Source: Mesorhizobium sp. B2-1-1 (GTDB taxonomy: Bacteria; Pseudomonadota; Alphaproteobacteria; Rhizobiales; Rhizobiaceae). From it: a stretch of 64,000 bases of DNA. The stretch is from contig NZ_CP083954.1 of the NCBI RefSeq assembly GCF_006442975.2, forward strand, positions 1,054,001 to 1,118,000, in the 5' to 3' direction. The translations under genes were made by a program, and so were the position numbers. Below the pieces are notes generated by a model. The model worked only from the letters and a program-made list of their open reading frames with translations. It ran no database searches and was not told the origin of the DNA. Below are positions 52,519 through 63,803 of the stretch, piece by piece. Every line of letters starts with the position of its first letter. The stretch's first letter is position 1.

Positions 52519-54009
52519 TTAAATGCCCAATGCCGCGAAGGCCTGAGTCGGTCCGCCACGGCGCAACTGCTCGAGATGGACGGCCGCAAGGTCCATCAAT
52601 CCTGGCCGCTCAGGCGCCCCGGTCGCGAAGCCAGCGAGATCGAACACTGCCGCGACGGTTTCGGCAGCGGGCAGATTCCGGTCAATGATCGCCGTCATCG
52701 GCATGTCGAGCGGGTCGGTAAAATGGCCGTCGGGCAGGGATTTGCCGCGCGCTTCGCAGGCGGCGATCCAGGCGGCAACCGCCAGCATGAGATGTCCGGG
52801 CGCGGCGCCTGAATGGAGGCGCTCGATCGCGGAGGCCATGATGCGCTGCGGCAGTTTCTGGCTGCCGTCATTGGCGATCTGCGCGGTGCGGTGGGCAAGT
52901 GCTGTGTTGGAGAAACGCTGGGCAAGCTCTGCCGTATAGCTCGCGGTATCCAGCCCGGCATCGGTGGGCAGCGTCGGGATTGCCTCGGCCCACAGCGCAT
53001 CGACAAAGCGCCTGATCGCCGGATCGGCGAAGGCGCGGTCGACGGTGGCGTGTCCGCTGAGCAGGCCGAGATAGGCAATGGCCGAATGCGCACCGTTGAG
53101 CAGTCTCAGCTTCATGTCCTCGAAGGGCCTGACATCCCCGACCATGGTGACGCCGAACTTTTCCCAGGCCGGGCGGCCTGCCGGAAAATTGTCCTCGACC
53201 ACCCACTGGCGGAACGGCTCGGTCATGACCGGCCAGGCGTCGTCGACGCCGAGCTCGAGAGCGATCCGCGCCCGGTCGGCATCGGTCGTGGCCGGCACGA
53301 TGCGATCGACCATGCTCGAGGGAAACGCGACCTCGTCGGCGATATGGCCGGCAAGCCTGGTAGCGCTCTTCTCACCGAGGCTGGCATCGCGCAGCGCGGC
53401 GAATTCCACCAGCAGCCTGTGCAAGGTCGTCCCGTTGGCAGGCAGGTTGTCGCAGCAGAGCACGGTGAAGGGCTGCAAGCCGGCCGCGCGACGGCGTGCA
53501 AGCGCCTCGGCCAGAAAACCGTGCGCGGTCTTCGGCAGATGCGGGTTCGCCAGATCGTGGGCGATGTCAGGGTGGGCTGCGTCGAGCCCGCCGCCGGCGG
53601 CCCGCAGATAGGCTTTCTCGGTGATGGTCAGCGTCACGATGCGGGTGCGCGGATCGGTCAGCGCGGCCAGCACGGCGGCGGGATCTTCCGGCGCCACCAG
53701 CATCGCGCCGATGGAGCCGATGACATGAAGACTTTCCTCGCCCCCGCTGCGGATCGCCAGCGTGTAGAGCCCGTCCTGCGGCGCAAGCGCATCGCGCGTG
53801 TCGGCACTGCGCAGCGACACGCCGACGATGCCCCAATCCGTCTCTCCGGCAGCCAGGCAATCGTCGACATAGGCTGCCTGGTGGGCGCGATGAAAGGCGC
53901 CGACCCCCAGATGCACGATGCCTTGCGTGACCGATGCGCGATCAAAACGCGGCACGGCGATCCTGGCCGGCAACGTCGCGATCGTATCCTTCGAAAGACG
54001 CCTGTTCAT
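52519..54009 (-). CDS. Mannitol dehydrogenase family oxidoreductase, probable fructuronate/tagaturonate reductase
   Basis: A 496-residue polyol dehydrogenase-family enzyme using NAD(P). The Rossmann region VHLGVGAFHRAHQAAYVDD and the catalytic KxxxxNxxH signature (KLRLLNGAHS, about residues 298-307) are clear. Family members act on mannitol, fructuronate (UxuB) or tagaturonate. Because a uronate TRAP transporter, KdgF, KduI and KduD are divergently adjacent, a uronate reductase role is more likely. The ATG at 54009 gives the family length. It shares a 364-base regulatory region with the TRAP operon. Confidence 0.85.
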   Translation of the reverse strand: MNRRLSKDTIATLPARIAVPRFDRASVTQGIVHLGVGAFHRAHQAAYVDDCLAAGETDWGIVGVSLRSADTRDALAPQDGLYTLAIRSGGEESLHVIGSIGAMLVAPEDPAAVLAALTDPRTRIVTLTITEKAYLRAAGGGLDAAHPDIAHDLANPHLPKTAHGFLAEALARRRAAGLQPFTVLCCDNLPANGTTLHRLLVEFAALRDASLGEKSATRLAGHIADEVAFPSSMVDRIVPATTDADRARIALELGVDDAWPVMTEPFRQWVVEDNFPAGRPAWEKFGVTMVGDVRPFEDMKLRLLNGAHSAIAYLGLLSGHATVDRAFADPAIRRFVDALWAEAIPTLPTDAGLDTASYTAELAQRFSNTALAHRTAQIANDGSQKLPQRIMASAIERLHSGAAPGHLMLAVAAWIAACEARGKSLPDGHFTDPLDMPMTAIIDRNLPAAETVAAVFDLAGFATGAPERPGLMDLAAVHLEQLRRGGPTQAFAALGI

Positions 54010-54130
54010 TGCTGTGCGAAGTCCCCGATTGGCCTTTGGGAGCCGCCCCGTAGGGTCGGCGAAGGAAAACGGCAGCGGCGTAACATCCACTGCCGTCCGG
54101 CACAATGGCCGGTTCCCGGGTCAAAGTCAT

Positions 54131-54155
54131 CATACAACAATCAATCTTTTGTATG
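54131..54155. promoter_or_regulatory. Candidate GntR (FadR-type) operator in the uronate divergent region
   Basis: CATACAA-N11-TTGTATG is a perfect seven-base inverted repeat. A TTGACA hexamer begins at 54156, right beside it, and could be a -35 element for the TRAP operon. The operon encodes a FadR/GntR regulator, so this is its most plausible target. The rest of the 364-base gap shows nothing further except AGGGAGGAAA before dctP. Confidence 0.5.
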
Positions 54156-54373
54156 TTGACATTATTTCCTTGCGACCCTACCGATAACGCCTCATGGGGA
54201 GGATCACCGTGGCAGTGACAGATGCGGATTTGCTGCTTAGCACCGACGCGCGTCCACGCTCGCTCGCCCGCACCGGATGCTGACCGAAATGGCCAAGATT
54301 GAGCAGGGATGACGGGCTGGTGATGCGCCGGCTCTGAGCCGGCGCCTTGATTTTTGAAAAAGGGAGGAAAGTC

Positions 54374-55351
54374 ATGTTGCATTTTTCGAAATTGACGGCG
54401 GCTACATTCGCGTTCGGCTCGCTGCTGATTGGCATCGCCAACGCGCAAACCGTGCTGCGGTCGGCCGACACGCACCCCGACGGCTATCCGACGGTCGAGG
54501 CGGTGAAATACATGGGCGAGTTGATCAAGCAGCGCACCGATGGCCGCTATTCGGTCGAGGTCTATCATTCGGCGCAGCTCGGCGAGGAGAAGGACACGAT
54601 CGAGCAGACCCAGACCGGCGTCATCGACCTCAACCGTGTCTCGATGGGGCCGTTCAACGGCATCGTGCCGGAAACCGCGGTGCCGTCGCTGCCCTACATA
54701 TTCCGCTCGGTCGAACATATGCGCCATGTCATGGACGGGCCGATCGGCGACGACATCCTGAAAGCTTTCGAGGCACATGACCTGGTCGGTCTGGCCTTCT
54801 ACGATTCCGGCGCGCGCTCCTTCTACAACACCAAGAAGGACATCGCCTCGATCGCCGATCTGAAGGGCATGAAATTCCGCGTCATCCAGTCGGACGTGTT
54901 CGTCGACATGGTCAACGCACTGGGCGCCAACGCCACGCCAATGGCTTATGGCGAAGTCTATTCGGCACTTGAGACCGGCGTCATCGACGGCGCGGAAAAC
55001 AACTGGCCGAGCTTCGAATCCGCCAAGCACTATGAGGTCGCCAAGCACTACACGCTCGACCAGCACCAGATCGTTCCGGAGGTGCTGGTGATGGCGAAGG
55101 CGAGCTGGGACAAGCTCTCGCCGGAAGACCAGGCGATCGTGCGCCAGGCGGCCAAGGACAGCGTCGTCAAGATGCGCGAACTGTGGGACGCGCAGGAGAA
55201 GAAATCCCGCGATATCGTCGAAAAGGCAGGCGTCAAGGTCAGCGAGATCGACAAGCAGCCGCTGATCGACGCGATGAAGCCGGTCTACGACAAATACCTG
55301 TCGACGCGGGCGCTGAAGGACCTCGCCGCCCGCGTCCAGGCAACCAAGTGA
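54374..55351 (+). CDS. TRAP transporter periplasmic binding protein (DctP family)
   Basis: A 325-residue periplasmic receptor. A Sec signal peptide ([19 protein letters not shown], cleaved after ANA) precedes the DctP fold. The conserved arginine that binds the substrate carboxylate is in [10 protein letters not shown], and [13 protein letters not shown] is the family signature. Given its neighbours the ligand is probably a hexuronate or unsaturated uronate. The ATG is preceded by AGGGAGGAAA. Confidence 0.93.
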   Translation: MLHFSKLTAATFAFGSLLIGIANAQTVLRSADTHPDGYPTVEAVKYMGELIKQRTDGRYSVEVYHSAQLGEEKDTIEQTQTGVIDLNRVSMGPFNGIVPETAVPSLPYIFRSVEHMRHVMDGPIGDDILKAFEAHDLVGLAFYDSGARSFYNTKKDIASIADLKGMKFRVIQSDVFVDMVNALGANATPMAYGEVYSALETGVIDGAENNWPSFESAKHYEVAKHYTLDQHQIVPEVLVMAKASWDKLSPEDQAIVRQAAKDSVVKMRELWDAQEKKSRDIVEKAGVKVSEIDKQPLIDAMKPVYDKYLSTRALKDLAARVQATK

Positions 55352-55358
55352 AGTCGGC

Positions 55359-55388
55359 CGCGGGACGGGCAATGCACGCCGTCCCGCG
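55359..55388 (+). promoter_or_regulatory. Stem-loop between dctP and dctQ
   Basis: CGCGGGACGG (55359-55368) pairs perfectly with CCGTCCCGCG (55379-55388) around a ten-base loop, just after the dctP stop codon. Such hairpins stabilise the upstream binding-protein mRNA and attenuate the permease genes. Confidence 0.6.
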
Positions 55389-55421
55389 CCTTCGTGACCG
55401 GCCGGCGATCGGGAGGATCAG

Positions 55422-55982
55422 ATGGCGACAATGACAAGCAGCGCGGCGCCGCCACGGTTCAGCGTCGTGCTTTCGAGGATCTGCGACGGGGCACTCTACC
55501 TGGCCGGCATCGGCTTGGTCGCCATGACCGCGCTCGTCGCCTATCAGGTCTTCTTCCGCTTCGTGCTCAATTCGTCGCCGAGCTGGACCGAAACCAGCGC
55601 CATCATGCTGATGAACTGGTTCATCTTCCTCGGCGCCGCCGTCGGCGTGCGGGAGAACTACCATATGGGGTTCGACGTGCTGCTTTATGTCCTGCCGAAA
55701 GGCAGCAAGGGAGCGTTGCGCACGCTGTCCGACCTGATCGTGCTCGGCTTCGGATTCGGCATGGTCTGGTACGGCTGCAAGCTTGTCGGCCTGACCTGGC
55801 ACACCATCATCCCGGCGCTCGAGCTGCCGGGCGGCTTCGACTATCTGCCGCTGGTCGCCGGCGGCGTGCTGATCTGCCTGTTCTCGGCCGAGCGCATCGC
55901 GCTGCGCTGGTCGGGCGTCGATATCGACAAGGACATCAATCTCGAGGACGTGCCGGAGATGCCGGCGGTGCAGGAGGCCTAG
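55422..55982 (+). CDS. TRAP transporter small permease (DctQ family)
   Basis: A 186-residue inner-membrane subunit with four hydrophobic segments, at about residues 25-45, 60-75, 95-115 and 135-155. WTETSAIMLMNWFIFLGAAVGV is the typical second-helix region. It links DctP delivery to the large permease. It ends at the base before the dctM start. Confidence 0.92.
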   Translation: MATMTSSAAPPRFSVVLSRICDGALYLAGIGLVAMTALVAYQVFFRFVLNSSPSWTETSAIMLMNWFIFLGAAVGVRENYHMGFDVLLYVLPKGSKGALRTLSDLIVLGFGFGMVWYGCKLVGLTWHTIIPALELPGGFDYLPLVAGGVLICLFSAERIALRWSGVDIDKDINLEDVPEMPAVQEA

Positions 55983-57263
55983 ATGGAACTCTGGATCCTG
56001 TTCGGCGTCTTCACGCTGCTGATGTTCGGCGGCACGCCGATCGCGTTCTGCCTCGGTGCGGCCTCCTTCGCCACCGTGCTCTATCTCGGCCTGCCGCCCC
56101 TGGTCGTGTTCCAGCAAATGAAGTCGGGCATGAGCGTGTTCTCCCTGATGGCGATCCCGTTCTTCATCTATGCCGGCGATCTGATGGTGCGCGGCGGCAT
56201 CGCGCAGCGCATCGTTTCCTTTGCCGGCTCCCTGGTCGGCCATGTCCGAGGCGGTCTCGGCCAAGTCAACATCATCGCCGGCACGCTGTTCGGCGGCATT
56301 TCCGGCTCGGCCGTGGCCGAGGCCGCGGCCGTCGGCGGGCTGATGATCCCGCAGATGAAGGCACGCGGCTATGGCGCCGACTATGCCGTCAACGTCACCT
56401 CGATGGCGGCGCTGATCGCGCTGCTTTTGCCGCCATCGCAGAACATGATCATCTATTCGATCGCAGGGGGCGGCAAGATTTCGATCGCCGACCTGTTCAC
56501 CGCCGGCATACTACCGGGCCTTTTGTTCGCCGCCTCGCTGATGGTCACCGCCTATTTCGTCGCCCGCAGCCGCGGCTATCCGGTCGAGGCCTTCCCCGGT
56601 TTTTCGCGCGTCGGGCAGCTGGCGCTCATCGCTATTCCGGGACTGCTCCTGATCGGCATCATCTTCGGCGGCGTCCGCTCCGGAATCTTCACAGCGACGG
56701 AGAGTTCGTGCATCGCCATTCTCTACGCCTTGCTTGTTACCGTCCTCGTTTACCGTTCGATGGGCTGGAGCGATTTCGTCCACGCCACCAAGGGCGCCGT
56801 GCGCACCACTTCGATGGTGCTGTTGATCATCGGCACGGCGGCTTCTTTCAGCTGGCTGATGGCCTATCTCAAAGTGCCGGTGCTGCTGATCGCCGGCATG
56901 AATGCGATCTCCACCGATCCGCTCGTCGTGCTGCTGCTGCTCAATGTCCTGATGCTGGTGCTCGGTACCTTCATGGACATGGGGCCGATGATCATCATCT
57001 GCACGCCGATCTTCCTGCCGCTTGTCACGCATTATGGCGTGGATCCTGTGCATTTCGGCGTCATCACCATTCTCAATCTCGGCATCGGGCTGAACACGCC
57101 GCCGGTCGGCACGGTGCAGTTCGTCGCCTGCGCCGTCGGCAAGATCACGGTCTGGGAAGCGATGCGCTCGATCTGGCCGTTCTATGGCGCCGGTATCATG
57201 GTTCTCGGGCTGGTGACGTATATTCCGGCCATCTCGCTCTGGTTGCCGAGCGTGTTCAAATAG
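55983..57263 (+). CDS. TRAP transporter large permease (DctM family)
   Basis: A 426-residue Na+-coupled transport subunit with about 12 hydrophobic segments. Signature stretches GTLFGGISGSAVAEAAAVGG and GLNTPPVGTVQF are conserved. It abuts dctQ without a gap and is followed after eight bases by the GntR gene. Confidence 0.95.
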   Translation: MELWILFGVFTLLMFGGTPIAFCLGAASFATVLYLGLPPLVVFQQMKSGMSVFSLMAIPFFIYAGDLMVRGGIAQRIVSFAGSLVGHVRGGLGQVNIIAGTLFGGISGSAVAEAAAVGGLMIPQMKARGYGADYAVNVTSMAALIALLLPPSQNMIIYSIAGGGKISIADLFTAGILPGLLFAASLMVTAYFVARSRGYPVEAFPGFSRVGQLALIAIPGLLLIGIIFGGVRSGIFTATESSCIAILYALLVTVLVYRSMGWSDFVHATKGAVRTTSMVLLIIGTAASFSWLMAYLKVPVLLIAGMNAISTDPLVVLLLLNVLMLVLGTFMDMGPMIIICTPIFLPLVTHYGVDPVHFGVITILNLGIGLNTPPVGTVQFVACAVGKITVWEAMRSIWPFYGAGIMVLGLVTYIPAISLWLPSVFK

Positions 57264-57271
57264 AGGACGAC

Positions 57272-58048
57272 ATGGCATTGGATAGCGCAACCGACCTCAG
57301 GGTCGAGAGAAAACCCAAACTGTCGGAGACCGTCGTCGCGGCAATCCGCAGGCAGCTTCAGGCCGGCGAGATCCTGCCCGGCCACAAACTGCCGACCGAG
57401 GGCCAGCTGACCGAAACCTTCGGCGTCAGCCGCACCGTCATCCGCGAAGCCCTGGCCAAGCTCGCCGCCGATGGCCTGGTCGAGCCGCGGCAGGGTGCCG
57501 GCGTCTTCGTCACAGAGCACATCTCGACGATGTTCGGCGCGCTCGCGGCCGATATGGGCAGCAAGGATTCGATCGCACTCAACGTGCTCGAAGTGCGGCT
57601 CGCCATCGAGATCGAATCGGCCGGGCTCGCCGCTATCCGCCGCAACGCGGCCCAGGAGGCGGCGATCCAGGAAGCCTTCTTCGACTTCGAGCGGCTATTG
57701 CTCGCCAGCGAGCCGACCGGTCCGGCCGATCTCGCCTTCCATCGCGCCATCGCCAGCGCCACCAATAACCCGTTCTATGTCGAAATGCTCGACGTGCTCG
57801 GCCGGCGTGCCATTCCGTGCGACGTGACCTCGCCCTGGTCGACCGAGCTTGTGCAGTCCGACAGCTATCAGCGCGGGCTGCAGCGCGAGCATCTGGTGAT
57901 CCTGAACGCGATCACATCGGGCGATGCCGAAGCCGCGCGCGAGGCGATGCGCACGCATCTCTCGGCCAGCCAGCAGCGCTATCGCGAGCGCCTGCATGCG
58001 CGGCAGGTCTATTATTCCGACTCGGTCAAGGCGGCCGGCGGCGAATGA
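57272..58048 (+). CDS. FadR/GntR family transcriptional regulator
   Basis: A 258-residue regulator. The winged helix at about residues 20-80 reads LPTEGQLTETFGVSRTVIRE then ALAKLAADGLVEPRQGAGVF, and the C-terminal FCD all-helical effector domain follows (about 105-235). It probably senses a uronate or KDG intermediate and controls the operon it sits in and the divergent reductase. Eight bases separate it from dctM. Confidence 0.93.
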   Translation: MALDSATDLRVERKPKLSETVVAAIRRQLQAGEILPGHKLPTEGQLTETFGVSRTVIREALAKLAADGLVEPRQGAGVFVTEHISTMFGALAADMGSKDSIALNVLEVRLAIEIESAGLAAIRRNAAQEAAIQEAFFDFERLLLASEPTGPADLAFHRAIASATNNPFYVEMLDVLGRRAIPCDVTSPWSTELVQSDSYQRGLQREHLVILNAITSGDAEAAREAMRTHLSASQQRYRERLHARQVYYSDSVKAAGGE

Positions 58049-58070
58049 TCCATCTCAAGTCAGGACAGCA

Positions 58071-58922
58071 ATGAGCCAGAACCATACCGACTATACATCG
58101 CGTTTTGCCATCGGCCCCGCCGCCGCCGCGGCCATGGGGACCGACGAGTTGCGCCACAATTTCCACATCGAAGACCTGTTCCAGCCCGACCGCGTCAGCC
58201 TGACCTACACACATTACGACCGCATGATCGTGGGCGGCGCGATGCCGGCCGGCGCGCCGCTTCGGCTGGAGGCAATCAAGCCGACCGGAACGAAAGGCTT
58301 TCTCGAGCGCCGCGAGTTGATCGCCGTCAATATCGGCGGCGCCGGCACGATCGAAGCCGGCGGCCAGCTCCATGAGCTGCAGGCGCGCGACATGCTCTAT
58401 CTCGGCATGGGCACGCAGGATGTGTCATTCGCCTCAGTCGACAAGGCGGCGCCGGCAAAGTTTTATCTGCTCAGCGCGCCGGCGCATCAAACCTTTCCCA
58501 ACCGGCTGATCCGCATCGGTGACGCCCGGCGTCTCGATCTCGGCAGCAAGGAGGCCTGCAATGAACGCTCGATCTTCCAGTTCATCCATGCCGACGGGGC
58601 CAGGACCTGCCAGCTCGTCGTCGGGATGACGCAACTCGCGCCGGGCTCCATCTGGAACACCATGCCGTGCCATGTGCACGACCGGCGCATGGAGGCCTAT
58701 CTCTATTTCGACCTGCCGGAGGCGGCGCGCGTCTTCCATTTCATGGGCGAGCCGGACGAGACCCGACACATCGTCATGCGCAACGGGGAGGCCGTGCTGT
58801 CGCCGGGCTGGTCTATCCATTCAGGCGCCGGCACCTCCAGCTATGCCTTCATCTGGGCGATGGCCGGCGACAATGTCGACTATACCGATGTCGATCCGGT
58901 GGCGATGGAAGACCTGCGGTGA
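58071..58922 (+). CDS. kduI: 5-dehydro-4-deoxy-D-glucuronate isomerase
   Basis: A 283-residue zinc cupin that isomerises 5-keto-4-deoxyuronate to 2,5-diketo-3-deoxygluconate. The metal ligands are in CHVHDRRMEAYLYFD (about 200-214) and a later histidine in SPGWSIHSGAGTS. Length and the end region (MAGDNVDYTDVDPV) match KduI. Its stop codon overlaps the kduD start (GTGA). Confidence 0.96.
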   Translation: MSQNHTDYTSRFAIGPAAAAAMGTDELRHNFHIEDLFQPDRVSLTYTHYDRMIVGGAMPAGAPLRLEAIKPTGTKGFLERRELIAVNIGGAGTIEAGGQLHELQARDMLYLGMGTQDVSFASVDKAAPAKFYLLSAPAHQTFPNRLIRIGDARRLDLGSKEACNERSIFQFIHADGARTCQLVVGMTQLAPGSIWNTMPCHVHDRRMEAYLYFDLPEAARVFHFMGEPDETRHIVMRNGEAVLSPGWSIHSGAGTSSYAFIWAMAGDNVDYTDVDPVAMEDLR

Positions 58923-59683
58923 GCGATCTTTCCGCCTTCAGCCTGACCGGCCGGCGCATCCTCGTCACCGGCGCCAACACCGGCATCGGCCAGGGCATTG
59001 CCGTCTCGATCGCGCGCGCCGGCGGCACGGTCGTCGGTGTCGGCCGTTCCTCGATGGATGAGACGGCCGCAAGGATCGCCGCGGCGGGCGGGCGGTTCGA
59101 GGCGGTCGCGGCCGACCTTGCCGACACATCTGCCGCAGGTCCGATGCTGGAGCGCGTGTGGGACGAAAGCGGGCCGCTCGACGGGCTGGTCAACAATGCC
59201 GGCATCATCCGGCGCGCCGATGCAATCGACCTTTCTGAGGCCGATTGGGACGAGGTGCTCGACCTCAACCTGAAGACGGCTTTTCTGCTCTGCCAAGGCT
59301 TTGCCAGGCGCGTCCTTGCCGGCGGACGCAAAGGCAAGATCGTCAACATCGCCTCGGTGCTGAGCTTCCAGGGCGGCATCCGCGTCGCGTCCTACACCGC
59401 CTCGAAGCACGGCGTGCTCGGCATCACCCGGCTGCTCGCCTGCGAATGGGCAGCGAAAGGCATCAACGTCAACGGCATCGCGCCGGGCTATATCGAAACC
59501 AACAATACGCAGGCGCTGCGCGCCGATCCCGACCGCAGCGCCTCTATCCTGGCGCGCATCCCGGCCGGCCGCTGGGGCCGGCCGGAAGATGTTGGCGATG
59601 CGGTGGCCTTCCTGCTGGCGCCGGCGTCGGACTATATGCATGGCGCGGTGGTGCCGGTGGATGGCGGCTGGCTGGCGCGATGA
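58919..59683 (+). CDS. kduD: 2-deoxy-D-gluconate 3-dehydrogenase (KduD-type SDR)
   Basis: A 254-residue short-chain dehydrogenase that reduces 2,5-diketo-3-deoxygluconate to 2-keto-3-deoxygluconate. The cofactor motif TGANTGIGQGI is at about 16-26, NNAG follows, and the catalytic Y-x3-K is in SYTASKHG near residue 158. The GTG at 58919 overlaps the kduI TGA by four bases and gives the family length, so the two are translationally coupled. Confidence 0.93.
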   Translation: MSDLSAFSLTGRRILVTGANTGIGQGIAVSIARAGGTVVGVGRSSMDETAARIAAAGGRFEAVAADLADTSAAGPMLERVWDESGPLDGLVNNAGIIRRADAIDLSEADWDEVLDLNLKTAFLLCQGFARRVLAGGRKGKIVNIASVLSFQGGIRVASYTASKHGVLGITRLLACEWAAKGINVNGIAPGYIETNNTQALRADPDRSASILARIPAGRWGRPEDVGDAVAFLLAPASDYMHGAVVPVDGGWLAR

Positions 59684-59693
59684 GGATATTGCG

Positions 59694-60032
59694 ATGAGCG
59701 AAACGAAAATCTTCTCCCAGGCCGGCGCGGGCGCCTGGACGGCGACGCCGGACGGCAACAGGCGGCGCGTTCTCCTGCACACGGATGAACTGATGATGGT
59801 CGAGTTCGCCTTCGACAAGGGCGGCGTCGGCGCCCTGCATTCGCATCCGCATGTACAGGCAAGCTACGTCGCCGAAGGCCGCTTCGAGGTGACCATCGAC
59901 GGCCGGACCGAAATCCTCGAGACAGGCGGCAGCTTCATCGTGCCGTCAGGCCTGGTGCACGGCGTCAAGGCGCTCGAAGCCGGCCGGCTCGTCGACAGCT
60001 TTACGCCGCACCGCGCCGATTTCCTCGCCTGA
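59694..60032 (+). CDS. kdgF: Cupin protein, probable KdgF (unsaturated uronate linearisation)
   Basis: A 112-residue single-cupin protein. H49, H51 and Q55 in ALHSHPHVQASYVAEGRFEV and H89 in SGLVHGVK form the expected metal site. KdgF proteins open 4,5-unsaturated galacturonate or guluronate to the linear ketonised form that KduI uses. Placement directly after kduI and kduD supports this. A generic cupin cannot be excluded by sequence alone. Confidence 0.85.
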   Translation: MSETKIFSQAGAGAWTATPDGNRRRVLLHTDELMMVEFAFDKGGVGALHSHPHVQASYVAEGRFEVTIDGRTEILETGGSFIVPSGLVHGVKALEAGRLVDSFTPHRADFLA

Positions 60033-60091
60033 GGGCCGGCCATGCGATGAGCGATGGATGCTCATTTTGACGCGCTGTTTCCAAATGAAAA

Positions 60092-60117
60092 ACCCGCGCC
60101 TCCGGAGAGGCGCGGGT
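60092..60117. terminator. Bidirectional terminator-like hairpin
   Basis: ACCCGCGCCTC (60092-60102) pairs perfectly with GAGGCGCGGGT (60107-60117) around CGGA. Read on the minus strand it is followed by TTTTTCATTT, so it is a good terminator for the aldehyde dehydrogenase. Between the two convergent genes nothing else is evident. Confidence 0.75.
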
Positions 60118-60270
60118 CTGTTGCCTGGGCGCTTGCGCGCCGCGGTACTCGAAACGTGGCCGCAGGAAATGGAGCCTGCCGAATCATGGTGAAGATAGGC
60201 TTAACGCGCGGACGCCATGTGATCGCGCAGGCATGTGATCGCGTTGCCGGCGGCGGGCGGTGCACGTCGT

Positions 60271-61692
60271 TCAAGTCATGTGCCTGAGCAGGCCGAAAAG
60301 CCGTTCGAAGGTCTTGCCGTAGGGCGGACGCAGAAGGCTTCCCGCGCTCAAGCGCGACTGCAGGAAAACCGGCTTCTCCTTGCTGAAGGTGCGAAAGCCC
60401 CATTCCCCGTGATAGGCGCCCATGCCGCTGGCGCCGACGCCGCCGAAGGGTTGGTTCTCCTGCACCAGATGCAGCATGCAATCGTTGATGGTGACGCCGC
60501 CGGCGATGGTCTCGTGCAGGATGCGTTGCCGGTTGCCGCCGTCTCGCCCGAACCAGTAGAGCGCCAGCGGCCGGTCGGCCCGGTTGACATGGGCGATGGC
60601 GTCGTCGATCCCGGCATATTCGAGGATCGGCAGCACCGGCCCGAAAATCTCCTCGCGCATCAGCCGCAGGTCGGGATCGGCGTTCCTGACCAGGGTCGGC
60701 GGCAATTTGCGGCCTGTGGCGCCGAACGCCTCGCCGGCCGGGTTGATTTCGGTGACATCGGCGCCGGCGTCGCGGGCTTCCGCGATCATGGCCCGCAGGC
60801 GCTGATAATGTCGGTCGCTGACGATGGCGGTATAGTCCGGATTGTCGCGCAGGCTGGGGTAGAGCTTCGCCATAGCCGTTGCGAGCTTGGCGGCGACCGT
60901 TTCCGCCTGTCCCTTGGGCACCAGCAGGTAGTCCGGCGCGATGCAGGTCTGCCCGGCATTGAGGAGCTTGCCATAGGCGACGCTGGCCGCCGCCGCATCG
61001 AGGTCGCATGAGGGGTCGAAGATCGCCGGCGACTTGCCGCCGAGTTCCAGCGTGACCGGGGTCAGGTTGGCCGCGGCGGCCAATGCGACCTGGCGGCCGA
61101 CGGCCGTCGAGCCGGTGAACAGCAGGTGATCGAAAGGCATCGACACGAAAGCCTTGCCGACCTCCGCGTCGCCGGTGATGACGCCGAGTTCGTCCGGTGC
61201 GAAATGCTCGGCGGCCAGGCGCGCCAGCAGCGCTGAAAAGGCGGGCGTCAATTCGGATGGTTTGACCAGCACGCGATTGCCCGCGGCGAGCGCCGCGGTG
61301 ACCGGCGCGACGGCGAGCTGGAAAGGGTAATTCCAGGGCGATACGATGCCGACGACACCGAGCGGCTGCGCGACGAGGCGGTTCCTGCCCGGCAGGAAGG
61401 GCAAGGTGGTGGCGACGCGGCGTTCCCGCATCCAGCCTTTTAGGTGGGACAGTGCGTGGCGGATGCCGGCCCGCACCACGAACAGTTCGGCAAGGCGGGT
61501 CTCATGCGCCGAGCGGCCGCCAAAGTCGGTGTCGATCGCAGCGCAGATGTGAGCCTCATGCTTTTCCGTGAGCGCCAGCAGCCGGGCGAGGCGATCCTTG
61601 CGGACATCGAGGCCCGGAAAGGGCTGCGCCTCGAATGCGGCGCGCTGCTGCTTGAAGCGTTCGCCGAGAGCATCCTGTCTGGTCTGCAGCAT
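60271..61692 (-). CDS. Aldehyde dehydrogenase (coniferyl-aldehyde dehydrogenase-like)
   Basis: A 473-residue NAD(P)-dependent enzyme. The catalytic glutamate is in LELGGKSPAIF (about residue 217) and the nucleophilic cysteine in NAGQTCIAPDY (about 250). The N-terminus and the end (LRPPYGKTFERLFGLLR) resemble the coniferyl-aldehyde dehydrogenase (CalB) and fatty aldehyde branch. The substrate is uncertain. It converges with the uronate operon and is divergent from recQ. Confidence 0.93.
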   Translation of the reverse strand: MLQTRQDALGERFKQQRAAFEAQPFPGLDVRKDRLARLLALTEKHEAHICAAIDTDFGGRSAHETRLAELFVVRAGIRHALSHLKGWMRERRVATTLPFLPGRNRLVAQPLGVVGIVSPWNYPFQLAVAPVTAALAAGNRVLVKPSELTPAFSALLARLAAEHFAPDELGVITGDAEVGKAFVSMPFDHLLFTGSTAVGRQVALAAAANLTPVTLELGGKSPAIFDPSCDLDAAAASVAYGKLLNAGQTCIAPDYLLVPKGQAETVAAKLATAMAKLYPSLRDNPDYTAIVSDRHYQRLRAMIAEARDAGADVTEINPAGEAFGATGRKLPPTLVRNADPDLRLMREEIFGPVLPILEYAGIDDAIAHVNRADRPLALYWFGRDGGNRQRILHETIAGGVTINDCMLHLVQENQPFGGVGASGMGAYHGEWGFRTFSKEKPVFLQSRLSAGSLLRPPYGKTFERLFGLLRHMT

Positions 61693-61882
61693 CGCTCTCT
61701 CCCTGGTCGTCCCGGGCAAGCTTACATCGCAGCACGTGAGGGAATCCAGCAGGGGTGCTGATGTCGCAGGGGAAGGCGCGAATTGGAGCCGGTGGACATG
61801 CCACCCCGCGCATCCACGGATAGCGTTCCGGCGATCTTCGCTTTAAGAACGTTGCCTCAGCCAAACCGGGGACCATTGCGAG

Positions 61883-63724
<1,842 letters not shown>

Positions 63725-63803
63725 GCTGAACCGGTTGGCGCGTCACGCCCAGGCTACAGCGGGTAAACTGTTACCCATGTCTCCGGGCTGTACAGAAGCA
63801 GGA

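Noticed and set aside
55394..57271. Upstream extension of the GntR frame through dctQ and dctM
   Set aside because: dctQ and dctM are clear in other frames and the GntR protein has a normal N-terminus at 57272.
60054..60287. Plus-strand frame of 77 codons after kdgF
   Set aside because: It runs through a perfect terminator hairpin and into the 3' end of the aldehyde dehydrogenase; no family resemblance.
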